Assembly: GCF_002234675.1 (NCBI RefSeq)
Contig: NC_019879.2
Coordinates: 13,024,464-13,088,463, forward strand
Direction of reading: 5' to 3'
Source: Oryzias latipes
Taxonomy: Eukaryota; Chordata; Actinopteri; Beloniformes; Adrianichthyidae
Length of the DNA stretch: 64,000 nucleotides
The notes under the pieces are model-generated. The model worked only from the letters and a program-made list of their open reading frames with translations. It made no database searches and was not told the DNA's origin. Shown here in pieces: positions 12,309-22,812 of this stretch. The stretch's first letter is position 1. The number at the start of each line of letters is the position of its first letter. Both the position numbers and the translations under genes were made by a program.

Positions 12309-12810
12309 GATATATAACAGGAACAGGAAGGGGCTGGGGTGCATCCAGGACCACCACTGGAACGGGTTGTGATGCATCCGGGACCATCACCGGAACAGGA
12401 AGGGGCTGGGGTGCATCCGGGACCACCACTGGAACGGGTTGTGGTGTGTGCCGGACCACCACAGGAACAGGAAGGGGCTGGGGTGCATCCCGGACCACCA
12501 CTGGAACGGGTTGTGGTGTGTGCCGGACCACCACAGGAACAGGAAGGGGCTGGGGTGCATCCCGGACCACAACTGGAACCGGTTGTGGTGCGTGCCGGAC
12601 CACCTCCGGAACAGGAATGGGACGTTGAAGGGGAAGGCGGCGGCGACGACCCCCCCCTTCCTGGCAAGATGGCTCCCCTCCATAGCAGGAGTGCAGAACT
12701 GGAGCATGTCAAAGTCCCAATAAGACCGTGTCCTCTCTGCTTCCAGGCAGTAGGCCTCCAGAAGCTGCATGTCCCGCTCTGCTGGGTCCAGGTAAATGTA
12801 TGGCTGGTCC
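12309..12810 (-). pseudogene. Retroelement ORF start with proline-rich minisatellite
   Basis: Minus-strand coding begins a few bases inside the LTR end at 12815, with an ATG near 12810. It reads MDQPYIYLDPAERDMQLLEA and so on, about 60 ordinary residues. It then runs, after a frame change, into a tandem repeat (12310-12610) whose frame reads PQPVPVVVRDAPQPLPVPVV again and again, about 22 residues (66 bp) per unit. The repeat is open in several frames on both strands. The N-terminal part resembles the first ORF of a fish LTR element, by position next to the LTR. No zinc knuckle or protease follows before the hAT MITE. Confidence 0.5.
12310..12612. repeat. 66-bp minisatellite, about 4-5 units
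   Basis: Tandem units of the form GGAACAGGAAGGGGCTGGGG followed by TGCATCCNGGACCACCACTG and GAACGGGTTGTGGTG. They keep a multiple-of-three length, so coding frames stay open through the array. Confidence 0.9.
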
Positions 12811-13049
12811 ATTCTGTCATGTGGGGAGGGGCAGGCGGGCAGGAAGGACCCAGAATGCAGAGGCGGGAGCACACGGTAGTGATGGGACGAGCGACACTGG
12901 TGCATCAGCACTGTGCCGATAGCTTAAGAGCGAAACCTTGTATTGGTGCATGTATTGCTTTAAGAAAGAATCACGTGACTGATACAGGAACTGTATCGTT
13001 TGGATGTGCCGCGCCAAAGTGTGTTTATCAGGAAACAAACTGTATCAAC

Positions 13050-15339
13050 ATGTCGCGGGTTTGTCGGATGGAGTTTTGCTTGATCATGGATCGTCCTAGG
13101 AAGTTTTCCCCGGTGTGGAATAATTTTGATCTCATGACGCCAAACAAAGTAGATCTATTTCGCCTTTATATAAAATTTTTAAGGTGGCACTTTGCACTCA
13201 CTTTATCAGTTTATCAAGTGAATGACCTGTGATACATATGATAGTCAGTTAAGAGCCTTACAGTTGCTTTATTCATGTTATCATGTAATTATGAGATCCT
13301 GATCTCGTAATCATGAGATAGGGTGTCTTTTTTTTAACAAGTGAATGCAATGTTCTGGTAAGAGGTTTGAATTGTTTTCAGATAAATAAACTTTTTATCT
13401 TATTGTAGGTGAAGTGTCTGTTCTGCTCCACAGAGCTATCTTATTTCAATAAGAGCATTTCATCAATGCTGAGGCATTAAAGAGCTCGGCATGGCAATGA
13501 AGAATTGGCAGCTATTCGTGAGAGTACCCCAGGTATGTTGAAATTCTCTCTAAAAATTGTGCTAAAAAAATGCATGCAAACAGAAAGGCTCAAGGCCTGG
13601 TATCGAACCTGAACCTTCTTGCTGTGATGCGACAGTGCTAACCACTACACCACCATGTAGTCTTATGTCTATTTGATATTGTTTGTAAAAATTATAGTCC
13701 TTTTATTAAGCTTTTGACAAAATAGTTCCTTTTGGCTTGCAGTTCCTAACAAGCAAGCAGTGGATGAGGCAGTGGTCAATATGATCATCAAAGACTGTCA
13801 GCCACTCAGCTTTGTTGAAAACGAGGGATTCAGGGAGCTCCTGAAGCTTATTTTACCCTCGTATGCTCTACCAAGCAGGAAGGTATGTTTAAGAATTTTT
13901 ATTATATGTTTGTACAAACTATATAACTATATTTTATTGGTGTAACAGTATTTGTATGGTTATTTTCAGACCATCAAGGACTTGGTGAGCCAGAGATATG
14001 AGGAGGAAAAGGAGAAAAACCAAAAAGGACCTCCAGAGTGCCGTTGCTGTTACTGTAACAGCTGATATGTGGACGTCTATGAATATGGAGGCATATCTAG
14101 CTGTTACTGGCCACTATGTGGACAAAGAAAGCCATGAACTCCATTCATCAGTCTTGGGAGTGCAGCATTTTCCTCCGAAACACACTGCAGAAAACATCGC
14201 CACGGTTAAAAGGAGCCTCATGGAGGAGTGGGGCATAGCAGGAAAGGTCAGGTGTCTTGTCACTGATGCAGCAGCAAACATGACTGCATGTGCTCGAATG
14301 CTGCAAATACGGCATACCATTTGTATAGCCCATTCCCTGAATTTAATTGTGAGAAAATCATGTGATCAAATCCCAACAATAACTGAAATACGCAACAAAA
14401 CACGACACATTGTGACATACTTTCGATCGAGCTTGACTGCTAAAGAGAAGCTCACTCAAATACAGCAACAGTTGGGAACACCGGGCCATAAATTAATAAA
14501 CGAGGTGCCAACACGATGGAACAGTACCTACCAAATGTTTGAAAGAATGACTGAGCAGAAGGAGGAAGTCTGGGTGTCACTGGCTTCATTAAAACCTGAC
14601 ATCACTCCACTGACTCCAGAAGAATGTCAGATCATTGAAGAGATGCTCAGGGTTCTTGCTCCTTTTGACCAAGCTACAAGAGAACTGTCTGAGGAAAAAA
14701 GGGTCTCTGGGTCAAAGGTCATTCCCATGATGAGAATGCTCCACATTGAGCTTCAACGTCAGGCCACAACAGTGACAAAAACAGCTGCTCAGCGACTGGC
14801 TGGAAACCTGAGGAAGCGGCTAACTGACGCCATTTGCGGCATGGAATCTCCAAGTGTAATGACTCTGGCAACTCTATTAGATCCCAGATTTAAAAAGAAT
14901 GGATTTGTTAGCCAGCAAAAGGCAAGTGAAGCGGTGAAGAGACTGCAGTCAGAATGTGCAGAAATGAGGAGCCAAGAGCCTGACCCAAGAGAAGAAGAGC
15001 CTAGCTCTTCACATGGGTCAGAACCCAGTTCAGGTATGAAAATACATTTCTGTGGCACTTTGTGATATGATATATATCATGTGATAATAAAGTAATGATT
15101 AACTATTTTTTTTAGGGAACAATCTCTGGAAAACTTTAGATATGGAGGTTGCAGAGACCCAGAACCAGGAAATATACCCACATCTTCATCAACTTGCACT
15201 TAAAACTCTCTGCTCACCATCATAGTCTGTACCATGCGAAAGAGTATTTTCCAAGCCTGGGGAGCTGGTGTGTAAGAGGAGAAATCGCCTTGGAGCAAAG
15301 ACACTCCAAAAACTTTTGTTTCTGAATAAAAATTCATGA
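13050..15339 (+). pseudogene. hAT transposase (BED finger, hAT core, hATC), inactivated
   Basis: Apparent exons are 13050-13148, 13409-13532, 13743-13882, 13970-15033 and 15116-15339, each bordered by good GT and AG signals. The first two encode a BED zinc finger (FSPVW then CLFC and an H-x-H end). Exon 4 carries the catalytic core of hAT proteins (TADMWTS, VTDAAANM, CIAHSLNLIV, RWNSTY, LDPRFK). Exon 5 carries the C-terminal dimerisation region (PCERVFS then RNRL and LLFLN). Lesions: TAA inside the BED finger (13478-13480), a one-base shift near 14010-14030 and TAG at 15223-15225 in the hATC part. The longest surviving frame is 13998-15065. It resembles ZBED-type fish transposases, so it would have bound and cut its own ends, but this copy cannot make the full protein. 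Confidence 0.9.
13583..13655 (-). repeat. SINE-like fragment in transposase intron 2
   Basis: Contains CCTTCTTGCTGTGATGCGAC and GTGCTAACCACTACACCACC, text common at the ends of fish interspersed repeats and reminiscent of tRNA-derived B-box sequence. It is too short to classify. Confidence 0.5.
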
Positions 15340-15984
15340 ACTAATCACTTTTTTGTCTTTTATTTCATATGATTTAGCAGTTAAGTGACAAATGTGCACA
15401 TAAGTTAAAAAAATTGTAATTCTGAATGTTCACTCTAATTTGCTATATTTTACATACCAACTCAGTTTTAGCATTTACACGAACAAGGAATTTATTTACC
15501 TGCAATGATTTGAGAACTACTGCAGGGGTCACTGTTGGGTGACCAACACAGTATCAATACAGTGCTGACACAGTTTGTTTAGTGTGTCAATACACTCCTT
15601 GAGGTATCATCGTCCCATCACTAGCACACGGTTCCAGGACAAAGGGTTTAATGACTAACAAAAAGCACTGCAGAGCAGGGTAACAAAACAAAAACCAAAA
15701 CTCACTGTGGGCATAGCATGATGAACAGGGCAGAAGACTTGCATGGAAGAGACATTACGACGTTAATGGAACAGCACAAGAGGAAGGCAGAGACAAGACT
15801 TATATACAGACAGGGCAGACAAGACACAGGTGAACATGATCAGGACAGATCGGGACAAAGGAAGTTAAACTCAAAAACATGACAAGACAGAAAACCTTTC
15901 AAAATAAAACAGGAAACAGAACTCAAACATGACAGAACAAGATATAAAGGAAAAACCAATACAAAAGAAACCCAAACCATGACA

Positions 15985-16546
15985 ATCATGTAAATCATCA
16001 ATGGTGTCATTAGAGCCAGGCATGAAAATATAAAAATTAGGCAAAAATAAAAAAAAATTTGTGAAAAACATATCAAAAGGGAAACGGGTCGTAAATAGGT
16101 AAAGTAATGCACGGACACAGTAAATAACTTTTTGTAGTGCGTCCATCATCTGGCGTGTGGTGATGTGACGAGAACCGTTTGAAACACATGCAGCCGAAGA
16201 ATGTAAAGGGAGTCATTCGGGACTGATGAGGTAATAGCACAGTGTGGTCAACAGGGTCTGACAAGAGGAGCTAGGCAGGCGTTCCAGGGAAATTTAAAGC
16301 TAAAGAACAGGCTGATAACAGGGCCACTCGACTAATGGGAAAGTTTGAGCGGAAGGGAGTAGAGCATACTGCATGTGATTCTGGAGAATTCGCACAAGAG
16401 AATCACAGGTCACATTGTTTCAACTATCAGCCGCAGCTGCAGCCAACAGCGAGTGAGTGAAGTTGGGGGGCTGATCAGATAAGGTGGTGAGGTCCGGGGA
16501 GAGAAATAATTTTACTAGAAACAGAAACTAAATGTCCCAAAACTTT
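15985..16546. other. Unassigned sequence
   Basis: AT-rich at 15985-16080, then mixed. No supported ORF, terminal repeats or RNA gene. Short frames here are not convincing. Confidence 0.4.
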
Positions 16547-17880
16547 TAACCTGTGCTTGGGCCAGGTGGAGTTTAGATTTACTGCACTTATTGCCCTGAG
16601 AGTTGAAACTTAGAAAGATTAGCAGACATGTCCATTAAAGTTAGTGAACCAGAGATCCTCAAGAATGCTTTTAAGGGGTCAATCCTGATTTACAAGCAGA
16701 AATGCAGGGACCTGAGAAGTGGGGTCTGAAGGCTGCAATCAAACTTTTTATGAGCAGGGGAGAGTGAACTAAAAAAGGGAAGGCTGCACCCGCCATTTGA
16801 GTCTGATCATGTTTATTCAAGAGGGAGGTGTGTCCTGCACAAACTGATCCACGTCTGCTTTGTAAGAAATGATACTTTCTATAGCTTTTTCTGAACATCA
16901 ACCCTTGTCCATGTCCTAAACACTAAAATACACACTAAAACACAACTTATTTTTATTCTGAGAGCATAGAAAGCCATTACATCTGCTTACAATGGAGAAA
17001 TCACCCCTCCTTTCTGCGAGTTCTCATCAGCCTGTCTGCAGGCCCGGGCACGCGCACTCTGACCTGTGAAGCTGCTCCCCCCTCCTTGTGCTCTGTCCTG
17101 CACTCTGAGGCTGCTTAACCTTCCATGAAATCCAGAATCTTTAACCCATTTATCCAAATACTTGATTAATGTCTGATCCGGACTTTCCACATACTTCCAA
17201 ACTTTATGAAAAGCTTTCTGGACCTGAGCAATGTGCCATCTTTCTTTTTAGTGAGATTTTGTGATAGCTGTGAATGCTTAGCCCCCATCTTTTTGAGGTT
17301 TATGAGTGACGATCAGCCACAAACGCTCTCAGGAATTCATAGACCACACCAGGCTTCTACAAGGGCTAAGTCCCTTGCGGATGTGGCTGTCCTGAGAACC
17401 AGCTTCTCAATTTCAATCACAAACCAGAGTTCCCACCCAAGTAACCCTTTTTATGGATTCTCCAGCGCTGAAACTAATCAGCAGAAAAACGCTTGGAGAA
17501 TCAGAAAAGAAGCCTAATTATTTGTCAACTGAGTCACTATTTTTGTTTTAGAACGAGGCATTAATCAAAGCGAGCATACACCACAGAAGCTGTCAAGGAA
17601 AGCATACTCAGACACAGGCTTTTACACACTCATGGCTTCCGCGAAGCTCCGTTTCACTGTTTTCACTTCGTTTTCCTTCCGCGAAGGATAAAATTCACTA
17701 ACATTTCGCTTTATTTTATTTTTTCCATTCCCACCGCGAAGGGAACGATCCTTCACTGGCAGCCTCGCGCCCACACACACCCTCCGCGAGGGGTCAAACC
17801 AACGACACCCAGTTTCAAAATAACTTCTTCTGAGTCCCACCGCGTGGGTAATTCGTCCACAGACTCCAAAGGAGTCGGTG
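16547..17880 (-). mobile_element. Endogenous retrovirus leader and gag fragment
   Basis: Minus strand: a GC-richer leader (about 17880-17460) precedes a Gag-like start whose clearest piece is 16987-17190 (LIKYLDKWVKDSGFHGRL). It then becomes a decayed gag-like stretch down to 16547. The part 16547-17455 is nearly identical to 54695-55608. A more distant match is the gag of the provirus at 47030-47290. No LTR could be delimited here. This is an old endogenous copy with broken reading frames. Confidence 0.75.
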
Positions 17881-17889
17881 CCTCACCAG

Positions 17890-19140
17890 CCATCAACCTC
17901 ACCGCACATCACTGGTTTGTCTGCACAATACTTGTACTCACCCGGCCCCTTCTCCAGAGTAGCAATAGCTGTATATCAGTTTATTCATGTTAAAACCCTT
18001 CAGTTCATATAGCATGAGGGGAAACATTTTATCTAAAACCATTTGTGACTTTAAATGCCTTTCAATGAAAAAAATATATAGAGATAGTAAAAAAGAGGAA
18101 AATCCAAGGTAGAACTAATTCAGATGAGTTGGTGTCTCTTTGGGGTGTTGGTAAGAACACGCTGAAGCCCGAATGTAGTTTCCACCGTTGAGTGCAGATT
18201 TTTGAATCTGTTCACATCCATTCACAAAAGGTCCAAAGCTGAGACGCACAGGCGTACATAATTATTTGTTGCTTGTGTAAGTGTGTGGTCTAAAAGGAAT
18301 GAAATAACCATCAGAAAAGGAGTTTCACAACAAACATAAACTTACAGTTTGTCAGTGACGCACACTGCGATATCCCGCTGTACATGCACTTATTATTCCC
18401 TTGTTAGCAAAAAATAAACTACTTACGTAAACTTATGAATACCTTGTTCCAGCTGTCACATTAGCTTCAGATCAACGCTCCCTCACCTCCTTCATTTGCT
18501 GTGCATGCAGCTGAGGGCAGCGTATTCTTCCGCGCCGGTATGTAGTCCTGTTTATGTATATTTTTGATTTTTTTTAAACAAATAGAAAAGAAAATCCCGT
18601 CGGAATTAAAGGCTGTAATTTGAATGAATTTACTTCCCCACACACACTTTCCCTTACTTCACTCCCTGTCTTTCTTCCTATAACTCCAATAAACTGTAAT
18701 GTGTCTCTTTGTACAAAGACAGAAATAATAAATAATAATAATAAAAATAAATAATAAAAATAATAAAGTTTTACAGACATTGGAAGACACAAAATAGCTA
18801 AACATTACGAAAGTCCCTAGGATAGCCGTAAGCTAAGCTAACTCGCTCCTTGTAAAACCTGAACTACGTAAATAGGAAGACAGAAAAAAAGCACAATTAA
18901 TTTTAAAATACAAATAACACCCTCATCTGGAGTTTAAGACAAAATTCCGGTGGAAAAGCGAGCAATAATGTCAATAAAAGTGTTCTTAAAATATATGATC
19001 TATATTTGATGCATGTTCAGTTCAGGTTGTTGCAAGTAGTTAACAAACGTTTGTACTTGCTGAAAATCTCTGTCCCGTGTTTTATTATACACTTAATGAA
19101 CAAACAATTGTGTATTTTCCAAATATTTTCTATAATCAAA
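17890..19140. other. Unassigned sequence
   Basis: It contains an (ATA)n-rich patch at 18728-18765 and a GC-richer stretch near 18480-18545 ending TCCGCGCCGG. Possible splice-like sites are present on the minus strand, but no coding evidence supports a gene. Confidence 0.4.
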
Positions 19141-19795
19141 GATTACAAGAAAAAGTATCAGTATCTGTGACAATGGCCCTGTAATTAGTTGGTATCATAT
19201 CAATACCCAGATTCTCTCATTTAAGGACGTTGTTCTCTATAACTTTTACCAAATTTCAAAAAAAACTTTTTTCAACTTTTTTTTTTCATTTATCCCTCTT
19301 TGGTTTCATTTTTTCCGGAAATAAATAAATTCTACTTTAAAACCACTGAAGAAATCCTTCTTATTAAAAACTTGATAACACCAACAATGAAACAGGGCCT
19401 TATCTCTCCAATTCCTAAACGTGGCAAGGACAAAAGGCTCATTGATAATCTATCACAGATTACATTGTTAAATACAGATTATAAAATCCTCACTCATGTG
19501 ATTGCAAATTGATTAAATTTACTGGATTATGATCACTTAGTTGAAGATTATGATGTGAATTTTTCCTTGGATTTTCATAAGGCATTTGATACAGTTGAGC
19601 ATGCTTTTATTTTGAAAGCCTGGAATCATTTTGGCTTTGGTGAAAAATTCATACATTTGATTTCTGTGTTCTAACATCAATAGCTCTATCTCTCTACCAT
19701 TTGGAACAACGAAACGTTTTAATATTAGAAGAGGAATTTGTCAGGGATGCCCAGTGTCCCCATTTCTTTTCATTATTGTTAGCTATTCATATGAA
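19140..19795 (+). pseudogene. L1-like LINE reverse transcriptase fragment (5' half)
   Basis: A plus-strand frame at 19300-19512 reads MKQGLISPIPKRGKDKRLID then LLNTDYKIL. After a frame stop comes LDFHKAFDTVEH, then an RxGxCQG-type segment near 19735-19755 (GICQGCPVSP after frame change). These are the early conserved RT motifs of L1/Tx1-like LINEs. The frame is broken by stops and small indels, and it ends abruptly at about 19795. A likely continuation is the C-terminal fragment at 21780-22330. Confidence 0.8.
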
Positions 19796-20148
19796 AAATA
19801 GGCCCAATTATGCGTCGCATAGAGTATGGAGTCCCGAACTGTTCATAATTAAATAAATAAATATGACCTTGTGAAACCACACAATCAACCAATAAATCTC
19901 TCATAAATATATAAACGGATCATTAAATTGTGAAAAATTTGCACAGATATTAAAAATATTTAATTTAGCTTTAAAACCTGTTCATTTTTTTTAAAACAGC
20001 ATTTTAAAATATTGATTTTAATCGTGTTAAATATTAATATAATTCTATGGCTTTTTTCCGAACTTCGGATTTCAAAATCAATATTTTCCAAAGTTGCTTT
20101 GTTTTTATTTCACATTCCTGTTTTTCAGAATAACTTATTTATTTCATA
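19796..20148. other. AT-rich unassigned sequence
   Basis: Very AT-rich with no supported frame. It separates the L1-like RT fragment from the minus-strand LINE. Confidence 0.4.
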
Positions 20149-20149
20149 A

Positions 20150-21240
20150 TGAGCTTTACGTTGTTTTTATTTTCATTCAGTAGATTATTAAAGTACACTT
20201 TTTTACTGTGCCGTGTTATTTCAGTTAGTTTATTTTATATGACTTATATCCTTGTTCAGATTCTCTTGTCCTCTGTTTTAAGAATTTTTTATAGAGGTTA
20301 TTTTTCTTTTTACAAGCATTTTGTAGACCAGTAGTTGACCAAGGGCATTTGGCAAATTTCTTCTTAAATTTATAAATTGGACAGTTCTTATTGTAAAGTG
20401 AGCTAAATATTTCTACAAAAATATTTATAAGCGATATCCACATCTATCTGTACACAGAGTTCCAGTTTTGTCTGGATCAGTCTTTATTAAGAGATTTCAT
20501 GTTTTTTTCGTTTCTCAATCTTTGATTCTTTTATAATTTTTTTTGTCTTCACCTTGATGTCAAATAGTGCAAAAACTAGTAAATGATCAGTTATGTCAAA
20601 TGTCATTAGTCTACTCATATGAGTTTATTCTATATTATTTTTAAAAACATTATCAAGAAGAGTAGCACTTTCAGTAGTGATTCTGCTGGGTCTTTTTATG
20701 GTTGGATAGAAACTCATACTGTACATTCTGCTGATAAAGTCACTGTTTGCTTTATGTTTGCTGGGGTTTATCAGATCCATATTGAAGTCTCCACAGATGT
20801 ATAATATTTTGTTATTTTGAGAGGTAAACATCCGGCGACCTATAAACACAGCTTAAACTGACATTTTCCCCTTAGTCGTTACATATTTCAATTGTAAGAC
20901 ATTCCAGTATAATTTATCAATTACTGTAAACTTCGTATTTTTTTTTCACATGTATTGGGACTCCTCCACCTTTTTTGTTTACTCTGTTCACATAGTTACG
21001 TTCGTAGTTTTCCAATTCAAAGTCAGCGTCCTTGTCGCAGCTGAATCAAGTGTCAGATATGGTGATGATATCAAAGGAATGCCCCATATCCTGTAGATAG
21101 TCATTGATGTCTTCAAATTTGGTATACATGCTTCTGCTGTTAAAGTGAATAATTGACAGCTTTTCTTCTAGGTTAACAGAGTTTTTAAAGTCATCTGTGC
21201 TGTAATATTTGCAGTCCATATTAACAGTGGAAAAGAATTG
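20150..21240 (-). pseudogene. Jockey/L2-type LINE endonuclease region
   Basis: Minus-strand frames read, in order, an N-terminal EEP endonuclease part (LSIIHFNSRSMYTKFEDI, DIITISDT, KKGGGVPIHV), a middle part at 20625-20849 (ICGDFNMDL, ATLLDNVFKN) and a linker towards RT at 20225-20443 (CPWSTTGLQNACKKKNNLY). The GDFNMDL motif is the endonuclease signature of apurinic-type LINEs. RT itself is not reached. Stops occur throughout. The clade (L2, Rex or relative) is not resolved. Confidence 0.75.
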
Positions 21241-21244
21241 ATCA

Positions 21245-21560
21245 GGGTTATAATAATAATAATAATGGATTAGATTTATCTGCGCTTTTCTAGACGGTCA
21301 AAGCGCTTACAGTGTGTCCATTATTCATTCACTCCTCATTAATGCTTGGTGATGGTAAGCTATGGTTGTAGCCACAGCTGCCCTGGGGCAGACTCACAGA
21401 GGCATGGTTGCCAGTTCACGCCTATGGCCCCTCTGACCATCACCGGGATCATTCATGCACATTCACACACCAGTGGAGCCACGCTGGAGGCAGGGAGGGT
21501 GAAGTGTCTTGCCCAAGGACACAACGACAGTTGGCTTTAGAAGCCATGGATAGTAGAGTT
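21245..21560 (+). repeat. Teleost interspersed repeat (SINE-like)
   Basis: Starts with an (ATA)n run, then GGATTAGATTTATCTGCGC and CAAAGCGCTTACAGTG, and ends with GTCTTGCCCAAGGACACAAC. I recognise this order from a widespread fish repeat, but I do not assign it a class. Confidence 0.6.
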
Positions 21561-21779
21561 CATCCCCTCATCTCGTAAGACCAGCATCTTCACGTATCTC
21601 TTGTTTAGACTGTAGTGGGTAAATATTTTTCCAAGTCTTCCAAGCTCCTGATGAGAACAACCTTGGACTGCTCAGGGGAGCCACAGAGTTTAGCATAAAT
21701 TGGTCATCTAGGATAGCACAAGGGTTAAACAAAACATTTTCTGCATCTTTAGTACAAATAGATGCGACCTATAAACCAC

Positions 21780-22330
21780 CCTGATAGACAAATCATTTCT
21801 TTATACACAAAATACCCACTTGCACCCAAACGGGATACGCATTTTAAAATACCCTCTTGGAGATTTTTTACATACAAGATTTAAATTTCATTCTGAACCA
21901 TGCATTATATGTTCATCTGAAACTGAACATCTCTTTTATAGTTGCAACCAGATAAAAATATAGGGTTGTTTGTCACTCAAAGTTTTTAATATTCCCTCTT
22001 TTTCTTTACCTGATATTCACTTTATGGAAAATCTGGAACCGGAAGTTTCTGATGTAATCAATGGAACCGGAAGTTTCTGATGTAATCAATCTTGTCATTA
22101 TTTTGTGCAAACACTTCATTCATTTATGTAAACATATTCCCTTTATTTATTTCTTTTAGATTTATTTTTCTGATTAAGTGTCTTAAATGCATTTCAAACA
22201 AATTCAAGAAAACTTGAGTAATTTTTCAAAATATATTAAAACGTTGTTAATTTGAATTGTTGCCTTGTCTTATTGCCTTGTCCTTACTTATTTTGTTTGG
22301 AAATGAATACAGGATTTTCTTTCCAGCTTT
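21780..22330 (+). pseudogene. L1-like ORF2 C-terminal fragment
   Basis: A plus-strand frame reads FHSEPCIICSSETEHLFYSC, the cysteine/histidine knuckle of L1-like ORF2, after a GDFLHTRF-like segment with frame changes. It is probably the 3' part of the LINE whose RT lies at 19140-19795, separated by later insertions. A 28-bp direct tandem duplication sits inside it (22035-22090). Confidence 0.6.
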
Positions 22331-22507
22331 ATTGAACATATTATTAAAGTACAAAACACAACACCAAGGAATCAAATGAAACATCAGCCGCAATAACTAA
22401 TGTCATCATTCCAAACTTATTCAATTACAGAAAGTAATAAACGTAGCAGAAACATATCAAAAATAGAGCTTGCATTAGTAAAGAAAATAAACAAGCTTTA
22501 GCGGATG

Positions 22508-22640
22508 TGACGTCATATTCGCGCATGCGTCGATAGATGGAGTAGTCATTTCAGATCGGGTAGCGACTTGAGTGTACAGAAGAGGTTGGCGGTGTTTTTA
22601 CGTCTTCGTTTTGGTGAAAGTCGGAGCCGCTGTGTCAAGA
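22508..22640 (+). promoter_or_regulatory. Promoter/5' UTR of zinc-finger gene A
   Basis: TGACGTCA (22508-22515) is a perfect CRE/ATF palindrome. Just after it, GCGCATGCGT resembles an NRF1 site. The same region recurs for gene B but in two pieces (40022-40063 and 62210-62297), and the CRE is conserved there. There is no obvious TATA box. Promoter role is inferred from conservation and position upstream of the ATG. Confidence 0.55.
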
Positions 22641-22812
22641 ATGTCTTCCGTTCCGCCTCCAAAAGACGTTATCAAAAACATGGTCACTGATGCTGCTGAA
22701 AAAATCATCCGACACTTAGAAGAAAGCTGCGTTCAGTTTGAGGAGGAGCTCCATCGTCAGAGCAGACTGCTGGAAATCATCGCGGATCCACAGACGAGAC
22801 CTCAAACTCTCC
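22641..22812 (+). CDS. Gene A coding exon 1
   Basis: 172 nt, starting ATGTCTTCC. It encodes [20 protein letters not shown] and continues as a coiled, charged helix ending at QTL. Its duplicate at 62298-62469 has the same length and donor site. The two proteins differ at 8 of 57 residues by my count. The upstream in-frame ATG at 22572 is not conserved in the copy (which starts later), so 22641 is preferred. Confidence 0.9.

Larger units (their letters stand above)
12877..15623 (+). mobile_element. hAT transposon with BED-finger transposase
   Basis: The ends are TAGTGATGGGACGA (left) and TCGTCCCATCACTA (right), a perfect 14-bp inverted repeat. They are flanked by an exact 8-bp duplication GCACACGG (12869-12876 and 15624-15631). 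The 2747-bp element contains a five-exon transposase gene on the plus strand. Terminal sequence, duplication length and transposase domains all agree with the hAT superfamily. It is inserted in an LTR. Confidence 0.96.
12815..15984 (-). mobile_element. LTR of an LTR retrotransposon, split by a hAT element
   Basis: Read on the minus strand, the LTR begins TGTCATGGTTTGGG (15984 downward) and ends CATGACA at 12815-12821, giving TGTCATG/CATGACA terminal inverted repeats. With the inserted hAT and one target copy removed, it is about 415 bp. The element ORF begins immediately beyond its end. A second LTR is not in view, so the family (perhaps Gypsy-like) is unproven. Confidence 0.55.

Noticed and set aside
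12339-13232. 297-residue plus-strand frame
   Set aside because: It runs from the minisatellite across the LTR end and the hAT left end, three unrelated pieces, and so is a chance read-through. The minus-strand start at about 12810 is better supported.
13583-13655. tRNA gene
   Set aside because: Only B-box-like text is present; there is no cloverleaf, A-box or anticodon arm. It is more likely a SINE-type fragment.
18440-18560. Possible non-coding first exon on the minus strand
   Set aside because: GC-rich with splice-like GTAAG text, but no coding continuation, conserved motif or paired acceptor could be supported.
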